Shown in pieces: positions 17,428 to 25,338 of a DNA stretch of 51,712 nt. Under the pieces are notes generated by a model that was given only the letters and a program-made list of their open reading frames with translations, searched no databases and had not been told where the DNA came from. The DNA comes from Bdellovibrionia bacterium (GTDB taxonomy: Bacteria; Bdellovibrionota; Bdellovibrionia; Bdellovibrionales; JAUICD01). Within the stretch, counting starts at the first letter, position 1. Each line of letters starts with the position of its first letter. The translations under genes were made by a program, and so were the position numbers. The stretch lies in NCBI GenBank assembly GCA_030427965.1, contig JAUICD010000019.1, positions 1 through 51,712 of the forward strand, given 5' to 3'.

Positions 17428-18063
17428 ATGAAGAACGAAGCGTCTGAAGTTAGTAATAGAAAACCCCGCAAGCTGTGGTGGATAGCCATTTTAGGCTTTC
17501 TGGCGGCCTGTGCGCCGAAATTAGAGCCCGAGAGTTCATGTAACTTCGTTCAGAATTCACAAGAGCAGAGAGTCTCCTGGAAGGGAAATGTCCCTATTGA
17601 ATTTAAAGTACATAAAAGTGTTCCTGTAGAGTACAGAGGTGCGATTTATCTTGCAGCAGCTGCCTGGGAGTTACGCACAGGTCAGCGTCTTTTTGAATTT
17701 AAGGGAATTGATTATTCAGATAAGCCAGCTAAAAAAGATGGCTCCAATGTCATTTATTGGTTAGAGGAGTGGGACTCTTCAAAAGAATCAGAGCAAGCCC
17801 GTACAACTATATATTGGAAACTAGATAGAATTGAAGAAGCGGATCTTAGAATCAATGCTGAAAATTTCACTTATTTTACTGATGAAATTGATGCCGGGAC
17901 GGTTCACCTCAAGAGTCTTGTGGTTCATGAGCTGGGACATGTTCTTGGTTTGAAGCACAATGAAAAAGAAGGGAGCGTCATGAATTCTATTTTGGCAAAC
18001 TTCGCTCTTCGAGATGAGATTAGTGATCACGAGTTGGATTCGTTCAAGTGTGAATACTTTTGA
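17428..18063 (+). CDS. matrixin-like (M10 family) zinc metalloprotease lipoprotein
   Basis: A 211-aa protein with a lipoprotein signal: basic RKPRK, a hydrophobic core, and lipobox FLAAC (Cys28). The extended metzincin zinc motif is complete: HELGHVLGLKH (His167, Glu168, His171, His177), followed by SVMNS as the Met-turn. The catalytic domain spans about residues 45-200, with no prodomain and no haemopexin repeats. It is probably an envelope-anchored protease facing the periplasm or cell surface. The substrate is unknown. Confidence 0.85.
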   Translation: MKNEASEVSNRKPRKLWWIAILGFLAACAPKLEPESSCNFVQNSQEQRVSWKGNVPIEFKVHKSVPVEYRGAIYLAAAAWELRTGQRLFEFKGIDYSDKPAKKDGSNVIYWLEEWDSSKESEQARTTIYWKLDRIEEADLRINAENFTYFTDEIDAGTVHLKSLVVHELGHVLGLKHNEKEGSVMNSILANFALRDEISDHELDSFKCEYF

Positions 18064-18338
18064 TTTGAGATGTAAAAAGCATATTGGTTTCATAATGGAA
18101 CCGCAAAAAAGTTTGAATTTAAGAAAATTTAAGTTTGTGAAATATACGAAGCTCGTTAGGATAAGAATAGATCAAGGCATGGCAAGAAGCCGTGAACATA
18201 GAAGAACTCTTCAGCATTTGATTCATTCTAAACTTAGCAAAACGGAGACAGAAGTTGGAAGCAACACCTCTGACAAACGGGCGAAAAACAAAACAGGTCT
18301 TTTCAAAGGCTGTATCCTTTTTGAAGGAGGAGATCATT

Positions 18339-18590
18339 ATGAGTGCTGAGCTTCAAAACCAGAGAGTTGAAAGTTCTTACGAAAAATTGCTTAAGAAATT
18401 TCAATCTTATGCATTTGGTTCCAATCAAGCTGAAATTATAGAAGTTCGAGATGTTTCTATAAAGCGCCCAATTCAATACAATGATTCTCTTCTAGAGCTC
18501 AAAGAAAACGTCCAAAAGCTTGAAGAGCTCAGCCACCGATTGAAGTACATGATGACTGAAATCAACAGTCTCGTTCAAAGAAACATTTAA
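18339..18590 (+). CDS. small coiled-coil protein of unknown function
   Basis: An 83-aa protein starting at ATG 18339, chosen because AAGGAGG lies about 8 nt upstream; the frame is open further upstream but has no SD there. The C-terminal half is heptad-like (LLELKENVQKLEELSHRLKYMMTEINSLV). No family is recognised. An imperfect hairpin (TTCAAAGG 18302-18309 with CCTTTTTGAA 18316-18325) directly abuts the SD and may modulate translation. The stop codon is immediately followed by the long palindrome at 18590-18683. The 275 bp upstream, after the matrixin gene, hold no convincing gene. Confidence 0.65.
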   Translation: MSAELQNQRVESSYEKLLKKFQSYAFGSNQAEIIEVRDVSIKRPIQYNDSLLELKENVQKLEELSHRLKYMMTEINSLVQRNI

Positions 18591-18683
18591 GGTGCCAGGC
18601 ATATTCTACGGATGCATCTTGTTAAAGACCTTCAAATAGTGAGGTCTTTAACAAGATGCATCCGTAGAATATGCCTGGCACCT
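18590..18683. repeat. long perfect palindrome, copy 1 of a two-copy element
   Basis: 42-bp perfectly complementary arms (18590-18631 and 18642-18683) surround a 10-nt loop. The outer part of each arm starts GGTGCCAGGCATATTC and continues to GGATGCA, and is shared with the copy at 21806-21858. The inner part (TCTTGTTAAAGACCT and its complement) is unique to this copy. It begins in the stop codon of the small gene upstream. It could be a REP/BIME-like or MITE-like element, and as RNA it would form a very strong hairpin. Confidence 0.9.
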
Positions 18684-18720
18684 GGCACACAGAAAAAGGC
18701 ACGTATTTTGAAAGTAATAG

Positions 18721-19470
18721 ATGTGTATGAAGAACTATAAGAGTTTTTTTATAATTTTATTTATTCAAGTGCTGTGCTCTTTGAGTTTTGCTCAAAATGT
18801 GGCTCTTGTAATAATTGATATGCAACCTGAGTTTGTGTTGAGAAATCCACATCATGGTTTGTTGGGAAATTTGGAAAAGCTGGGACGGGTTCTTGAGAGG
18901 CAAATTGAACTTATTCGTATTGCTAAGAAGAATGGAATTCCCATTCTTTTGATTGAGTACAATAGTGCCGGGAACACCTTGGATGAGCTCAGAGATGAAA
19001 TAGGGAATTATGAAAAAGCGACTCTTTTTACCAAATACCAAAATGGAATGTTTTCTAATGTTCGTAATGTGGGGCATGCAATAAGAGGTTTTCTTAAAAA
19101 AGAGGGTGTTACAGATCTTGTGATTGCAGGAGCAAATGGGGGGAAGTGTGTGAAGTGCAGTATCAACGGTGCTCTAAATAGTGGATATAGGGTTTGGGCG
19201 GACTCAAATGCGATTATTGATTTGAATTATGAAGCGTATGTGCTTCCCTACAAATACCACCTTGAGGAGTTTCGGCTAAATATAGATGCCTTTAATCAAG
19301 CAGAGGGTGGCGAGATCTTTGATACTTTGTTGAGTGAAGAGGGAAGTGAGTTTTTGTCAAATCGAGGTTTTGGTGCAGAAATTTATGTTGAGGAGCCTTC
19401 GGCTCATGCATGTGGAGCTCTTTTGAGGCGACACGTGCTTGAACCTTTTCAAAGGTTTTTTTCTTGGTAA
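18721..19470 (+). CDS. exported isochorismatase-fold (cysteine hydrolase) protein
   Basis: A 249-aa protein with an N-terminal signal peptide (MKNYKSFFIILFIQVLCSLSFAQ), so it is exported, which is unusual for this fold. The Asp-Lys-Cys triad is visible: Asp33 in LVIIDMQPEF, Lys105 in LFTKYQNGMF, and Cys143 in NGGKCVKCS. The family hydrolyses isochorismate, nicotinamide or carbamoyl compounds; the substrate is unknown. The C-terminal 70 residues extend beyond the usual 180-200 aa and carry another Cys (AHACGALL). ATG 18721 and 18727 are alternative starts. The gene lies just downstream of palindrome copy 1. Confidence 0.8.
   Translation: MCMKNYKSFFIILFIQVLCSLSFAQNVALVIIDMQPEFVLRNPHHGLLGNLEKLGRVLERQIELIRIAKKNGIPILLIEYNSAGNTLDELRDEIGNYEKATLFTKYQNGMFSNVRNVGHAIRGFLKKEGVTDLVIAGANGGKCVKCSINGALNSGYRVWADSNAIIDLNYEAYVLPYKYHLEEFRLNIDAFNQAEGGEIFDTLLSEEGSEFLSNRGFGAEIYVEEPSAHACGALLRRHVLEPFQRFFSW
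19442..19464 (+). terminator. intrinsic terminator embedded in the 3' end of a coding region
   Basis: The self-complementary AACCTTTTCAAAGGTT (19442-19457) is followed at once by a run of T, giving a short stem with a U-tract. It lies inside the last codons (EPFQRFFSW) of the exported isochorismatase-like gene, which stops at 19470. Confidence 0.6.
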
Positions 19471-19589
19471 TCTGCAATAAATGATTGCTGCACTTCCGAT
19501 GCGCTGGACCTTTAGCTCGTGAAGCCCTCCTGATAAGAGACCGATATACCTATGTCATGTCATTTATAGATTTTGGCTAGGGGTATCTT

Positions 19590-21800
19590 ATGTACGCGAA
19601 AAGTTTGTTGATATTTTTATTTTTACTTTTTATTTCAGTTCCTCTTTTCTCAGGTATTAAAACAAACCAAGTTTCAAAAAAAACTGTAACTCGTGTGCAA
19701 AGAAAAGCTCCAAAGGCTTATTTCCCATTTTCAGATAAGAAGCTTGTGAAAGCTCTTTTGAAGAATGCGGATATAGATTCTAAAAAAGCACTCCTTGAAA
19801 GCGTTCTGGGTGTTTTGACTGAACATGAAGCGCGCTATAGAAAAAAAGTAAAATACTCCTCTGTGGCTCCACAAATGATTCACTGGTTGTTCACAGCAGC
19901 TTACGCAGCAGATCCAAACAAATGTCCCTATGCTTGGCACTTTATTGAAATGAAGGGAAGAAGTTGCAACATGCTTGGGGCTGGTGACATCTTCAGAGAG
20001 AATCGCTGTACAATTCGGTCTTCAAGCTACTCAGGCACAGGTATTAAGTGCAACTTGGGAGAGTGGGGGTTGAATGGTGGTGTAATGGCAAATAAAACTC
20101 TTTGCGTCCCACTTTATAAAAATCTTCAGTCTGAAAGCGGAATGTATCCAAGCCGTGCGTGTGAAGTTGCGTACAAAGCGGAGCTTTTTAACACTGTGTT
20201 GGATGATAAAAGTAAGATTGATATGAATCAAAAGTTTTCGGATATGGAAAGTGCAGTTGAAGCAAGTGCTGTAAAAATTGATTCAGATGCTGGGTTGCAA
20301 GACAGATACGAAGACAAACTCAAAGAAATAGTAACAAGCAATAGTTTTGCTGAAAAACTTGGGCAAACAGATCGAATATGTAATGAGGATGTGAATGCTC
20401 AAGCAAGAGCACAGCGTGAACATTGTGAAACACTTTCTGATACGATGAAGTTCCTTTATGGAGAGAGAATTGTAACAGAGGTGACACGTAAACTTCGTAA
20501 TAAGGATATTCCAGAGGGGAGATACATTCATGGTGACCCAAGCGGTGATGCTGTGATTGTTACATCTCAAGCCAATTCAGAGGTTTTGGTTGAGATCACC
20601 TATCCAGCAGTAGCTCGCATTGCACGTGAAGAGCAGACAACAAGTGTTGAATCTATAGTGGATTCTATTGTGGAGAGAACGTTGGCAGCTGGATCTGGGA
20701 ATTCTGCTGAGGGAGGAGGAGAAGGCGTGCCTGAAGTGGCATCATGTTTACCTTTCAGTGAGCTTCCAGGTGATCATTACTGTCAAGCCAAAGTGGGGAA
20801 GACGTACAAAGTTATGCGCCTTGTGAAAGACGTGAAGTCAAAGACCGTGGTTGCAAAGTTCTTTGAGTTGAATACTGCAAAAAAATGCTACGAAGAGTCT
20901 TCTCAGTACAGTCCTGTTTCAGGTACAGGGTTTTATAAATCTAAGCGTGCGGCTAAGAAAGAGAATGTCTTAATTTCCAATAATGTTAAGGACTCTTCGG
21001 GATTTGAATACATAAATGCAATGAATGCAGGAGATGCCAATCAATGTGGAAATACCTTCTTTTTTGAGGGAGAAGGTGAAAAGCTTCGAGTGAAAAAACA
21101 AAAAGGCTTTTCCAATCGCTGTATTTTTTCAAATGAGTATGGAAATAAAACTGGAGAGGTTGTTAAAAGCGAGAACTTTATCCCAGGCGTTGATTTAAAA
21201 GAGTTGGGTTATGATGCCAAGGGAATAAAAAAAATCACAACATCTCTCAATCCAAAAATCATTCATAAAGGACGCAATATAACCTCATCAGGAAGATGTT
21301 ACTCCAGCGAATCTGTGGCACTACAGGAAGCGGCAAAGGTTTTGGAGTTTCATCCTGAATGCCGAAAGCTAGATTTGAAATTTAAGCTTTCAGATCCTAA
21401 GAATGCAAGTGATCAACATTCATGGGCTTCACAAAAAGAATTGGATTATGATAGTCAAAACTACTATCTCAATCTCAAAGTCAATAACGACAACAAACGT
21501 GGCTGGCATGACTCTGGAAATGCTCCTACGGACTATGTGGTAAATCATCCTCCACATGGAGTTCAGGGTGGACGAACGCATCGACAAGTCACAGATTGGC
21601 TTTATGGAGATGGTGGTGTGTACTCAGAGAAGTTGTCGGATTACCCCAAAAATCAAAAATGGGCTTTGATTCCTAGAATGAAAGTGCATCAATCAAGTGA
21701 TGAGTTCTCAAGTAAAGTCTCTTGTGGACCAAATGTGGTTTCAAGTCGTGACGGAGGATCGAGTTCTTCTGGGTCTGGCGCCTCTGGAACAAGTGACTAG
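19590..21800 (+). CDS. large Cys-rich secreted protein of unknown function
   Basis: A 736-aa protein with a clean signal peptide (MYAKSLLIFLFLLFISVPLFS). The mature protein has about 20 Cys spread over residues 115-705, suggesting many disulfides (for example KGRSCNMLGAG, ENRCTIRSS, GIKCNLGEWG). There is a helical acidic middle region, a GGGEG linker near residue 375, and a Ser/Gly tail (GGSSSSGSGASGTSD). No enzymatic motif is recognised. GGGG lies about 9 nt upstream of ATG 19590. It is flanked by an intrinsic terminator upstream and palindrome copy 2 downstream, so it is probably monocistronic. It could be a surface or secreted factor. Confidence 0.7.
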   Translation: MYAKSLLIFLFLLFISVPLFSGIKTNQVSKKTVTRVQRKAPKAYFPFSDKKLVKALLKNADIDSKKALLESVLGVLTEHEARYRKKVKYSSVAPQMIHWLFTAAYAADPNKCPYAWHFIEMKGRSCNMLGAGDIFRENRCTIRSSSYSGTGIKCNLGEWGLNGGVMANKTLCVPLYKNLQSESGMYPSRACEVAYKAELFNTVLDDKSKIDMNQKFSDMESAVEASAVKIDSDAGLQDRYEDKLKEIVTSNSFAEKLGQTDRICNEDVNAQARAQREHCETLSDTMKFLYGERIVTEVTRKLRNKDIPEGRYIHGDPSGDAVIVTSQANSEVLVEITYPAVARIAREEQTTSVESIVDSIVERTLAAGSGNSAEGGGEGVPEVASCLPFSELPGDHYCQAKVGKTYKVMRLVKDVKSKTVVAKFFELNTAKKCYEESSQYSPVSGTGFYKSKRAAKKENVLISNNVKDSSGFEYINAMNAGDANQCGNTFFFEGEGEKLRVKKQKGFSNRCIFSNEYGNKTGEVVKSENFIPGVDLKELGYDAKGIKKITTSLNPKIIHKGRNITSSGRCYSSESVALQEAAKVLEFHPECRKLDLKFKLSDPKNASDQHSWASQKELDYDSQNYYLNLKVNNDNKRGWHDSGNAPTDYVVNHPPHGVQGGRTHRQVTDWLYGDGGVYSEKLSDYPKNQKWALIPRMKVHQSSDEFSSKVSCGPNVVSSRDGGSSSSGSGASGTSD

Positions 21801-21805
21801 ACCTG

Positions 21806-21858
21806 GGTGCCAGGCATATTCTGCGGATGCATTGCATCCGCAGAATATGCCTGGCACC
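21806..21858. repeat. perfect palindrome, copy 2 of the two-copy element
   Basis: 26-bp arms (21806-21831 and 21833-21858) with a single central T. The sequence matches the outer 26 bp of copy 1 at 18590-18683 except for one base, A to G, changed together with its pairing base on the other arm. It fills the gap between two convergent genes: 5 bp after the stop ending at 21800 and directly abutting the minus-strand stop at 21859. It could act as a bidirectional transcription barrier. Confidence 0.9.
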
Positions 21859-23262
21859 TTAGCTTTTCTTTGCGAAGACTTTGAGGGTGTCACCGTCCCA
21901 GATTTGGCTGACGGTTTCCTCTTTTACTGGGTGAGGAAGGGGATACTCTTTTCTAAAAGATTGAAATCTTGAAGTTGTAATTCTTGATTTCCCATCACCT
22001 TTGTAGTCATTCTCATAGCGGCGGTTTCCAGCAATTGTGATCTTATCTTTTTGAACATTGATATGAAAGTTCTTGCGTTCGTGTTCAGGAATAACGGCTT
22101 CTACCACATATGCTTTTGGAGTTTCATAAAACCGACTATCAATTTCAACAGTTTTATAAAAAGGATCTTCCTCGGCTCCTGCATACTTGTCGAGTTTCCG
22201 AACCATTTGTTCTTTTTGATTGTAAAGTGCTTTGGTGTACTGAAGTTTTTGGTTGTTTAAGTTGTGATTGAAGTTTTTGTCACGATCTTGATATCTCTTT
22301 TGGTATTCATCATACTGTTTTTGAAGAGCCAGTTTGTACTTTTCTTTGATCTCTTGATCTTTTGTTTCATATTCTTTATGCATGCGAGCAAGCTCACTGT
22401 TGTGCCGATTGGCTTCTTCGCGCTCTAAGTCCCTATGTGTGGTTTTTTGAGTGGCGTACTTGTTCTCAAATTTGGTTTGTTTTTGATGGATTTCTTTTTC
22501 ACTTTCTCTTTCCACGCGCTGGATCTCAGATCTATATCGATCCTTATCCTCTCTAATGGCTTTGTTGTGATGTTCCTGCTGATATTCGTACGTTTTGTGG
22601 TGACGTTCTCGTATTTTCTTTAAACGTTCTTGATTCTCTTTTACGGTGTGATCAATGTTTTGATCATATTTTTCTTTTACAAATTTAGTTCGTTTTTTAC
22701 CCTCAACTGTTTGTCGTTTCAGCTCATCTTGATTTCGTTCTTTAATTCGTTTGAGTTTTTGATCATGAAACCTCTCTTGACGTTCAACGTCCATTTTTGT
22801 GGCATTCTTCTGAGATTCAGTTTTATGGTGATGCTGTTTGCGTAATCCTTCGAGTTCTTTTTTATTGTTATTTCGAATGAGGTTTTGTTCTTTCTGTGTC
22901 TGTTCGGTGACTGTCTTGATTTTATTTTGCCTCGCCTCAAGTGCCTGCTGAATGTACTTTCTCTGCATTTCAGCCTCTTGTTTGGCTTGAATGCGTCTTT
23001 TTTCTAAATTTTCTTTGTGTATGTTTTCTCTTTCTTTGAGTTTTTGATCTGTGTGAGCAATTTTCCCTTCTGTGTTGGATTTGATGTGATTGACGGTGGC
23101 TTGCCCTTGACGCTCAATAGTACTTCTTTTTTTGTCGTAGTGTTTTTTGAGTGTGGTGAGTTCATCTTGTTTTTTTTCAATAAGACGTCGCTTGCGCTCT
23201 TCGTATTGATCGCGAATCTTTTGTAGATCGGCTTGTCCACGTTGGTTGACTTTGTTATCCAC
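21859..23262 (-). CDS. long charged coiled-coil protein fused to a C-terminal Hsp20/alpha-crystallin domain
   Basis: A 467-aa protein. Residues 1 to about 360 are an almost uninterrupted Lys/Glu/Gln/Arg-rich helix (repeating patterns such as KERNQDEL and KENQERLKKIRERH) with no Pro or Cys, expected to form a very long coiled coil. Residues about 366-467 are an alpha-crystallin domain (KTVEIDSRFYETPKAYVVEA, VIPEHERKNFHINVQKDKIT, FRKEYPLPHPV, WDGDTLKVFAKKS). Ordinary Hsp20s are 130-180 aa. The start is GTG with GGGAG 6 nt upstream. No signal peptide is seen. It may be a cytoplasmic filament or scaffold carrying a chaperone head. Confidence 0.8.
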   Translation of the reverse strand: MDNKVNQRGQADLQKIRDQYEERKRRLIEKKQDELTTLKKHYDKKRSTIERQGQATVNHIKSNTEGKIAHTDQKLKERENIHKENLEKRRIQAKQEAEMQRKYIQQALEARQNKIKTVTEQTQKEQNLIRNNNKKELEGLRKQHHHKTESQKNATKMDVERQERFHDQKLKRIKERNQDELKRQTVEGKKRTKFVKEKYDQNIDHTVKENQERLKKIRERHHKTYEYQQEHHNKAIREDKDRYRSEIQRVERESEKEIHQKQTKFENKYATQKTTHRDLEREEANRHNSELARMHKEYETKDQEIKEKYKLALQKQYDEYQKRYQDRDKNFNHNLNNQKLQYTKALYNQKEQMVRKLDKYAGAEEDPFYKTVEIDSRFYETPKAYVVEAVIPEHERKNFHINVQKDKITIAGNRRYENDYKGDGKSRITTSRFQSFRKEYPLPHPVKEETVSQIWDGDTLKVFAKKS

Positions 23263-23307
23263 CTAACTCTCCCATATTCAAAAAGGCTTAGGCCTCTTGT
23301 CATATGG

Positions 23308-23622
23308 TTAAAGTGTATCAGTTTCTTGAGTCTCTGAAGCTGGCGGAGTTTTGACAGCAGCTGGATTTCGGTTGGGTTTTGGACAGTAGTCTTTGTTGTA
23401 GGATGTGTCGCCCCAACACATCCAAGTGTCGGTATAAGAAATACTTTCACTGCTAAGTACAGGATAGTAGGTGGTATATTGAAAGGGATCCAATGTGGAG
23501 AGAAATTCTCTTTTCTTTTTCGTGGTTGTGTTCTCAATAACCAATTGAAACACCCGATATTCCGCAGCTGATGTTGAAACTAGACCAAGTATTGAAAGTA
23601 AAATGAAGAATTGAAGTCTCAT
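23308..23622 (-). CDS. small secreted protein, unknown function
   Basis: About 104 aa with a signal peptide (MRLQFFILLSILGLVSTSAAEY). The mature part has a pattern I associate, without being able to check, with small exported proteins of Bdellovibrio-like bacteria: YYPVLSSESISYTDTWMCWG followed by a second Cys in DYCPKPNRNP, probably one disulfide. The tail is Pro/Thr/Glu-rich. ATG 23622 is preferred to the in-frame TTG 23628, because the signal peptide begins there. It has the same orientation as the coiled-coil/Hsp20 gene, 46 bp upstream of it. Confidence 0.65.
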   Translation of the reverse strand: MRLQFFILLSILGLVSTSAAEYRVFQLVIENTTTKKKREFLSTLDPFQYTTYYPVLSSESISYTDTWMCWGDTSYNKDYCPKPNRNPAAVKTPPASETQETDTL

Positions 23623-23722
23623 CTCCAAATTTAATCGGTAAGATTTGCCCTTAACTCGAGTGGCTTAGGGAATTCGTCAAAGTCTCGACTGGACCAAAGG
23701 ACATTTTTTTATAGGCAGAGGG

Positions 23723-24058
23723 TCAAAACGACTCAATTGGCCTTAAGATTCTACGTTCAGTCTGAATTTTATCGCCAAATTTCAGTATCATTTCTTGTCT
23801 TACGTTCTTTGCTTTGTGCGCGAAATAGTGATTGAGAGACTTAAGTGAATCGACTTTGTATTGAACTCTAATTTTGAAAATGGGGTCATCATCTAATACG
23901 TCAAATGCATTTGCTGACTGAAATCCCGGAACCGAAATCATGCTTTTCATGTGAGTTTGAAGCCAATCTAGAAACTCATTTTTTATATTCTCTTTTACTT
24001 CTAAATTGACTTCGTAAATCAAGGCGGTGGATTTAATGTTGATGTGGATGTGATTCAA
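23723..24058 (-). CDS. DUF4286-like small protein
   Basis: About 111 aa. It resembles the DUF4286 ferredoxin-like (dimeric alpha-beta barrel-like) family: LIYEVNLEVKENIKNEFLDW at the start, then MKSMISVPGFQSANAF and the late FKIRVQYKVDSLKSLNHYF. Function is unknown. It begins with TTG at 24058 inside the preceding gene (26-bp overlap); a later TTG just before IYEVNL is also possible. It forms a two-gene unit with the gene upstream. Confidence 0.65.
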   Translation of the reverse strand: MNHIHINIKSTALIYEVNLEVKENIKNEFLDWLQTHMKSMISVPGFQSANAFDVLDDDPIFKIRVQYKVDSLKSLNHYFAHKAKNVRQEMILKFGDKIQTERRILRPIESF

Positions 24059-24350
24059 GAACTGTGTTTTCTACTATGTTAAAGTAGGTGCGTATAAGTA
24101 ACTCATAGTGATTTGGGTCAAGAGACTGAAGGTATTTAATTTTCTCTGAAAATGTTGGCAGTTGAATCATTTCAGTCAAAATATCTTGAACTCTATTTAA
24201 GTTTTCAAAAGTAAAATACTCTTGGGCATCAATCGGAGATTGAAGAGTCTCTCTCAAATGATCTTTGTCAAAAAGTAAATGTATTCCACGTGTCGAAGCA
24301 GATAGAAGAAATTCAATTTGATCTAAGCTATCTTGAGTTGAGTATTCCAC
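24033..24350 (-). CDS. small helical protein, unknown function
   Basis: A 105-aa acidic, mostly helical protein with no signal peptide, membrane segment or recognised motif. The start is GTG 24350 with AAGGAGG at 5-nt spacing, a strong ribosome site. Its 3' end overlaps the DUF4286-like gene by 26 bp, which points to translational coupling. The two together are probably cytoplasmic. Confidence 0.6.
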   Translation of the reverse strand: MEYSTQDSLDQIEFLLSASTRGIHLLFDKDHLRETLQSPIDAQEYFTFENLNRVQDILTEMIQLPTFSEKIKYLQSLDPNHYELLIRTYFNIVENTVLESHPHQH

Positions 24351-24465
24351 CCACGCCTCCTTGCAGGGTTGAGATGTTCTATATCTTTAATTTTGATCTA
24401 GGTCGAATTGATCAATCAAGCACCGAGTTTGACATGACAGGTCAGGGTCTTTAACATCAAAGAGT

Positions 24466-25338
24466 ATGATTCGAAAATTCAGCCAAAAATATCTGCTATT
24501 ACTTACTCTTGGTCTAGCTCCAGTACTGGTTTTGGGAAACTCCGAGCAAGAGTTTAGTGAAATTGTAAATTCATTGAATGAAGAGGCGGTGGATGTTCCA
24601 AGGTCTCGGCCTGTTTCTTATTATTTTACCTTTTCAGGGGAGAGTTTCCGAAACAATGTGCTTCAGACTAAAGGAACTCGATATATTCCAGAAGTTGGTT
24701 TGAGCTCTTTAGGACAATTTCGTTTTTTTGGTCGCTATCCGTTGCTGTCGGGAACGGTGGAGGGGCAGGCCGTTCAAGAGTTTGCAAACTTTGGCTTTGG
24801 ATTCGACTACAATTTATTGACTCTTTCTAAGCAAGATCAAGTGGACTTTTGGTTGGATCTAGATACGAGTTTTCGTGGGCGTAAATCTGAAAGAACTTTA
24901 GCAACACAAATGGATGTCTATCGCTTGGGTGGAATTCTTCTGGGGCAGGCCAAGTTTGTTCAAATCCAATTGGGTGGTGGGTATTCAGTACGTAAGAATG
25001 AAACTGATCCACTTCGTGATGCTGGTGACATGTTGGATGCAAGTGTTGAGCTCTCGGCTCTTCTTTTTGCTGGAGTACGCCTTGGTGGCTATGGAGTGTG
25101 GAAGCAGGTGAGTCCTTTGAAGCTAGACGGTGAGGAGCTCACTCCTCTGGTAACCTGGATCATGGTGGGTCCAAAACTAAGTGTTCCTCTGGCTACGGGA
25201 CTCCGCATCCAATCTTTGTTACTCTTTCCCGTGCAGAAGTCTGACCCCAGTGAGACTATTGAGTTAGCTTTGAGTGATAGTCAGTCAGTAGACCTAGACG
25301 GTGGTACGCTCAGCATAGGAATTGAGGCGGGATTTTAA
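24466..25338 (+). CDS. outer-membrane beta-barrel protein
   Basis: A 290-aa protein with a signal peptide (MIRKFSQKYLLLLTLGLAPVLVLG). The mature region alternates polar and non-polar residues in strands (FWLDLDTSFRGRK; VQIQLGGGYSVRK; VRLGGYGVWKQV) and ends in Phe (LSIGIEAGF), the usual signal for insertion by BamA. About ten to twelve strands fit the length. Function is unknown. Its stop codon shares one base with the ATG of the next gene (TAATG), so the two are translationally coupled. Confidence 0.75.
   Translation: MIRKFSQKYLLLLTLGLAPVLVLGNSEQEFSEIVNSLNEEAVDVPRSRPVSYYFTFSGESFRNNVLQTKGTRYIPEVGLSSLGQFRFFGRYPLLSGTVEGQAVQEFANFGFGFDYNLLTLSKQDQVDFWLDLDTSFRGRKSERTLATQMDVYRLGGILLGQAKFVQIQLGGGYSVRKNETDPLRDAGDMLDASVELSALLFAGVRLGGYGVWKQVSPLKLDGEELTPLVTWIMVGPKLSVPLATGLRIQSLLLFPVQKSDPSETIELALSDSQSVDLDGGTLSIGIEAGF

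Noticed and set aside
18014..18349. 111-aa plus-strand frame between the matrixin gene and the small coiled-coil gene
   Set aside because: It overlaps the end of the matrixin gene and the SD of the next gene, has no ribosome site, and is strongly basic without a pattern. The well-placed ATG 18339 in another frame is the better gene.
18590..21858. CRISPR array or prophage attachment sites for the repeated palindromes
   Set aside because: There are only two copies, each is an inverted hairpin rather than a spaced direct repeat, and no cas, integrase or phage gene lies between them.
22719..23537. Several 60-177-aa frames antisense to or shifted within the coiled-coil/Hsp20 gene
   Set aside because: The Lys/Glu-rich codon pattern leaves other frames open by composition. 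They lack ribosome sites, and the main frame has an intact Hsp20 domain.
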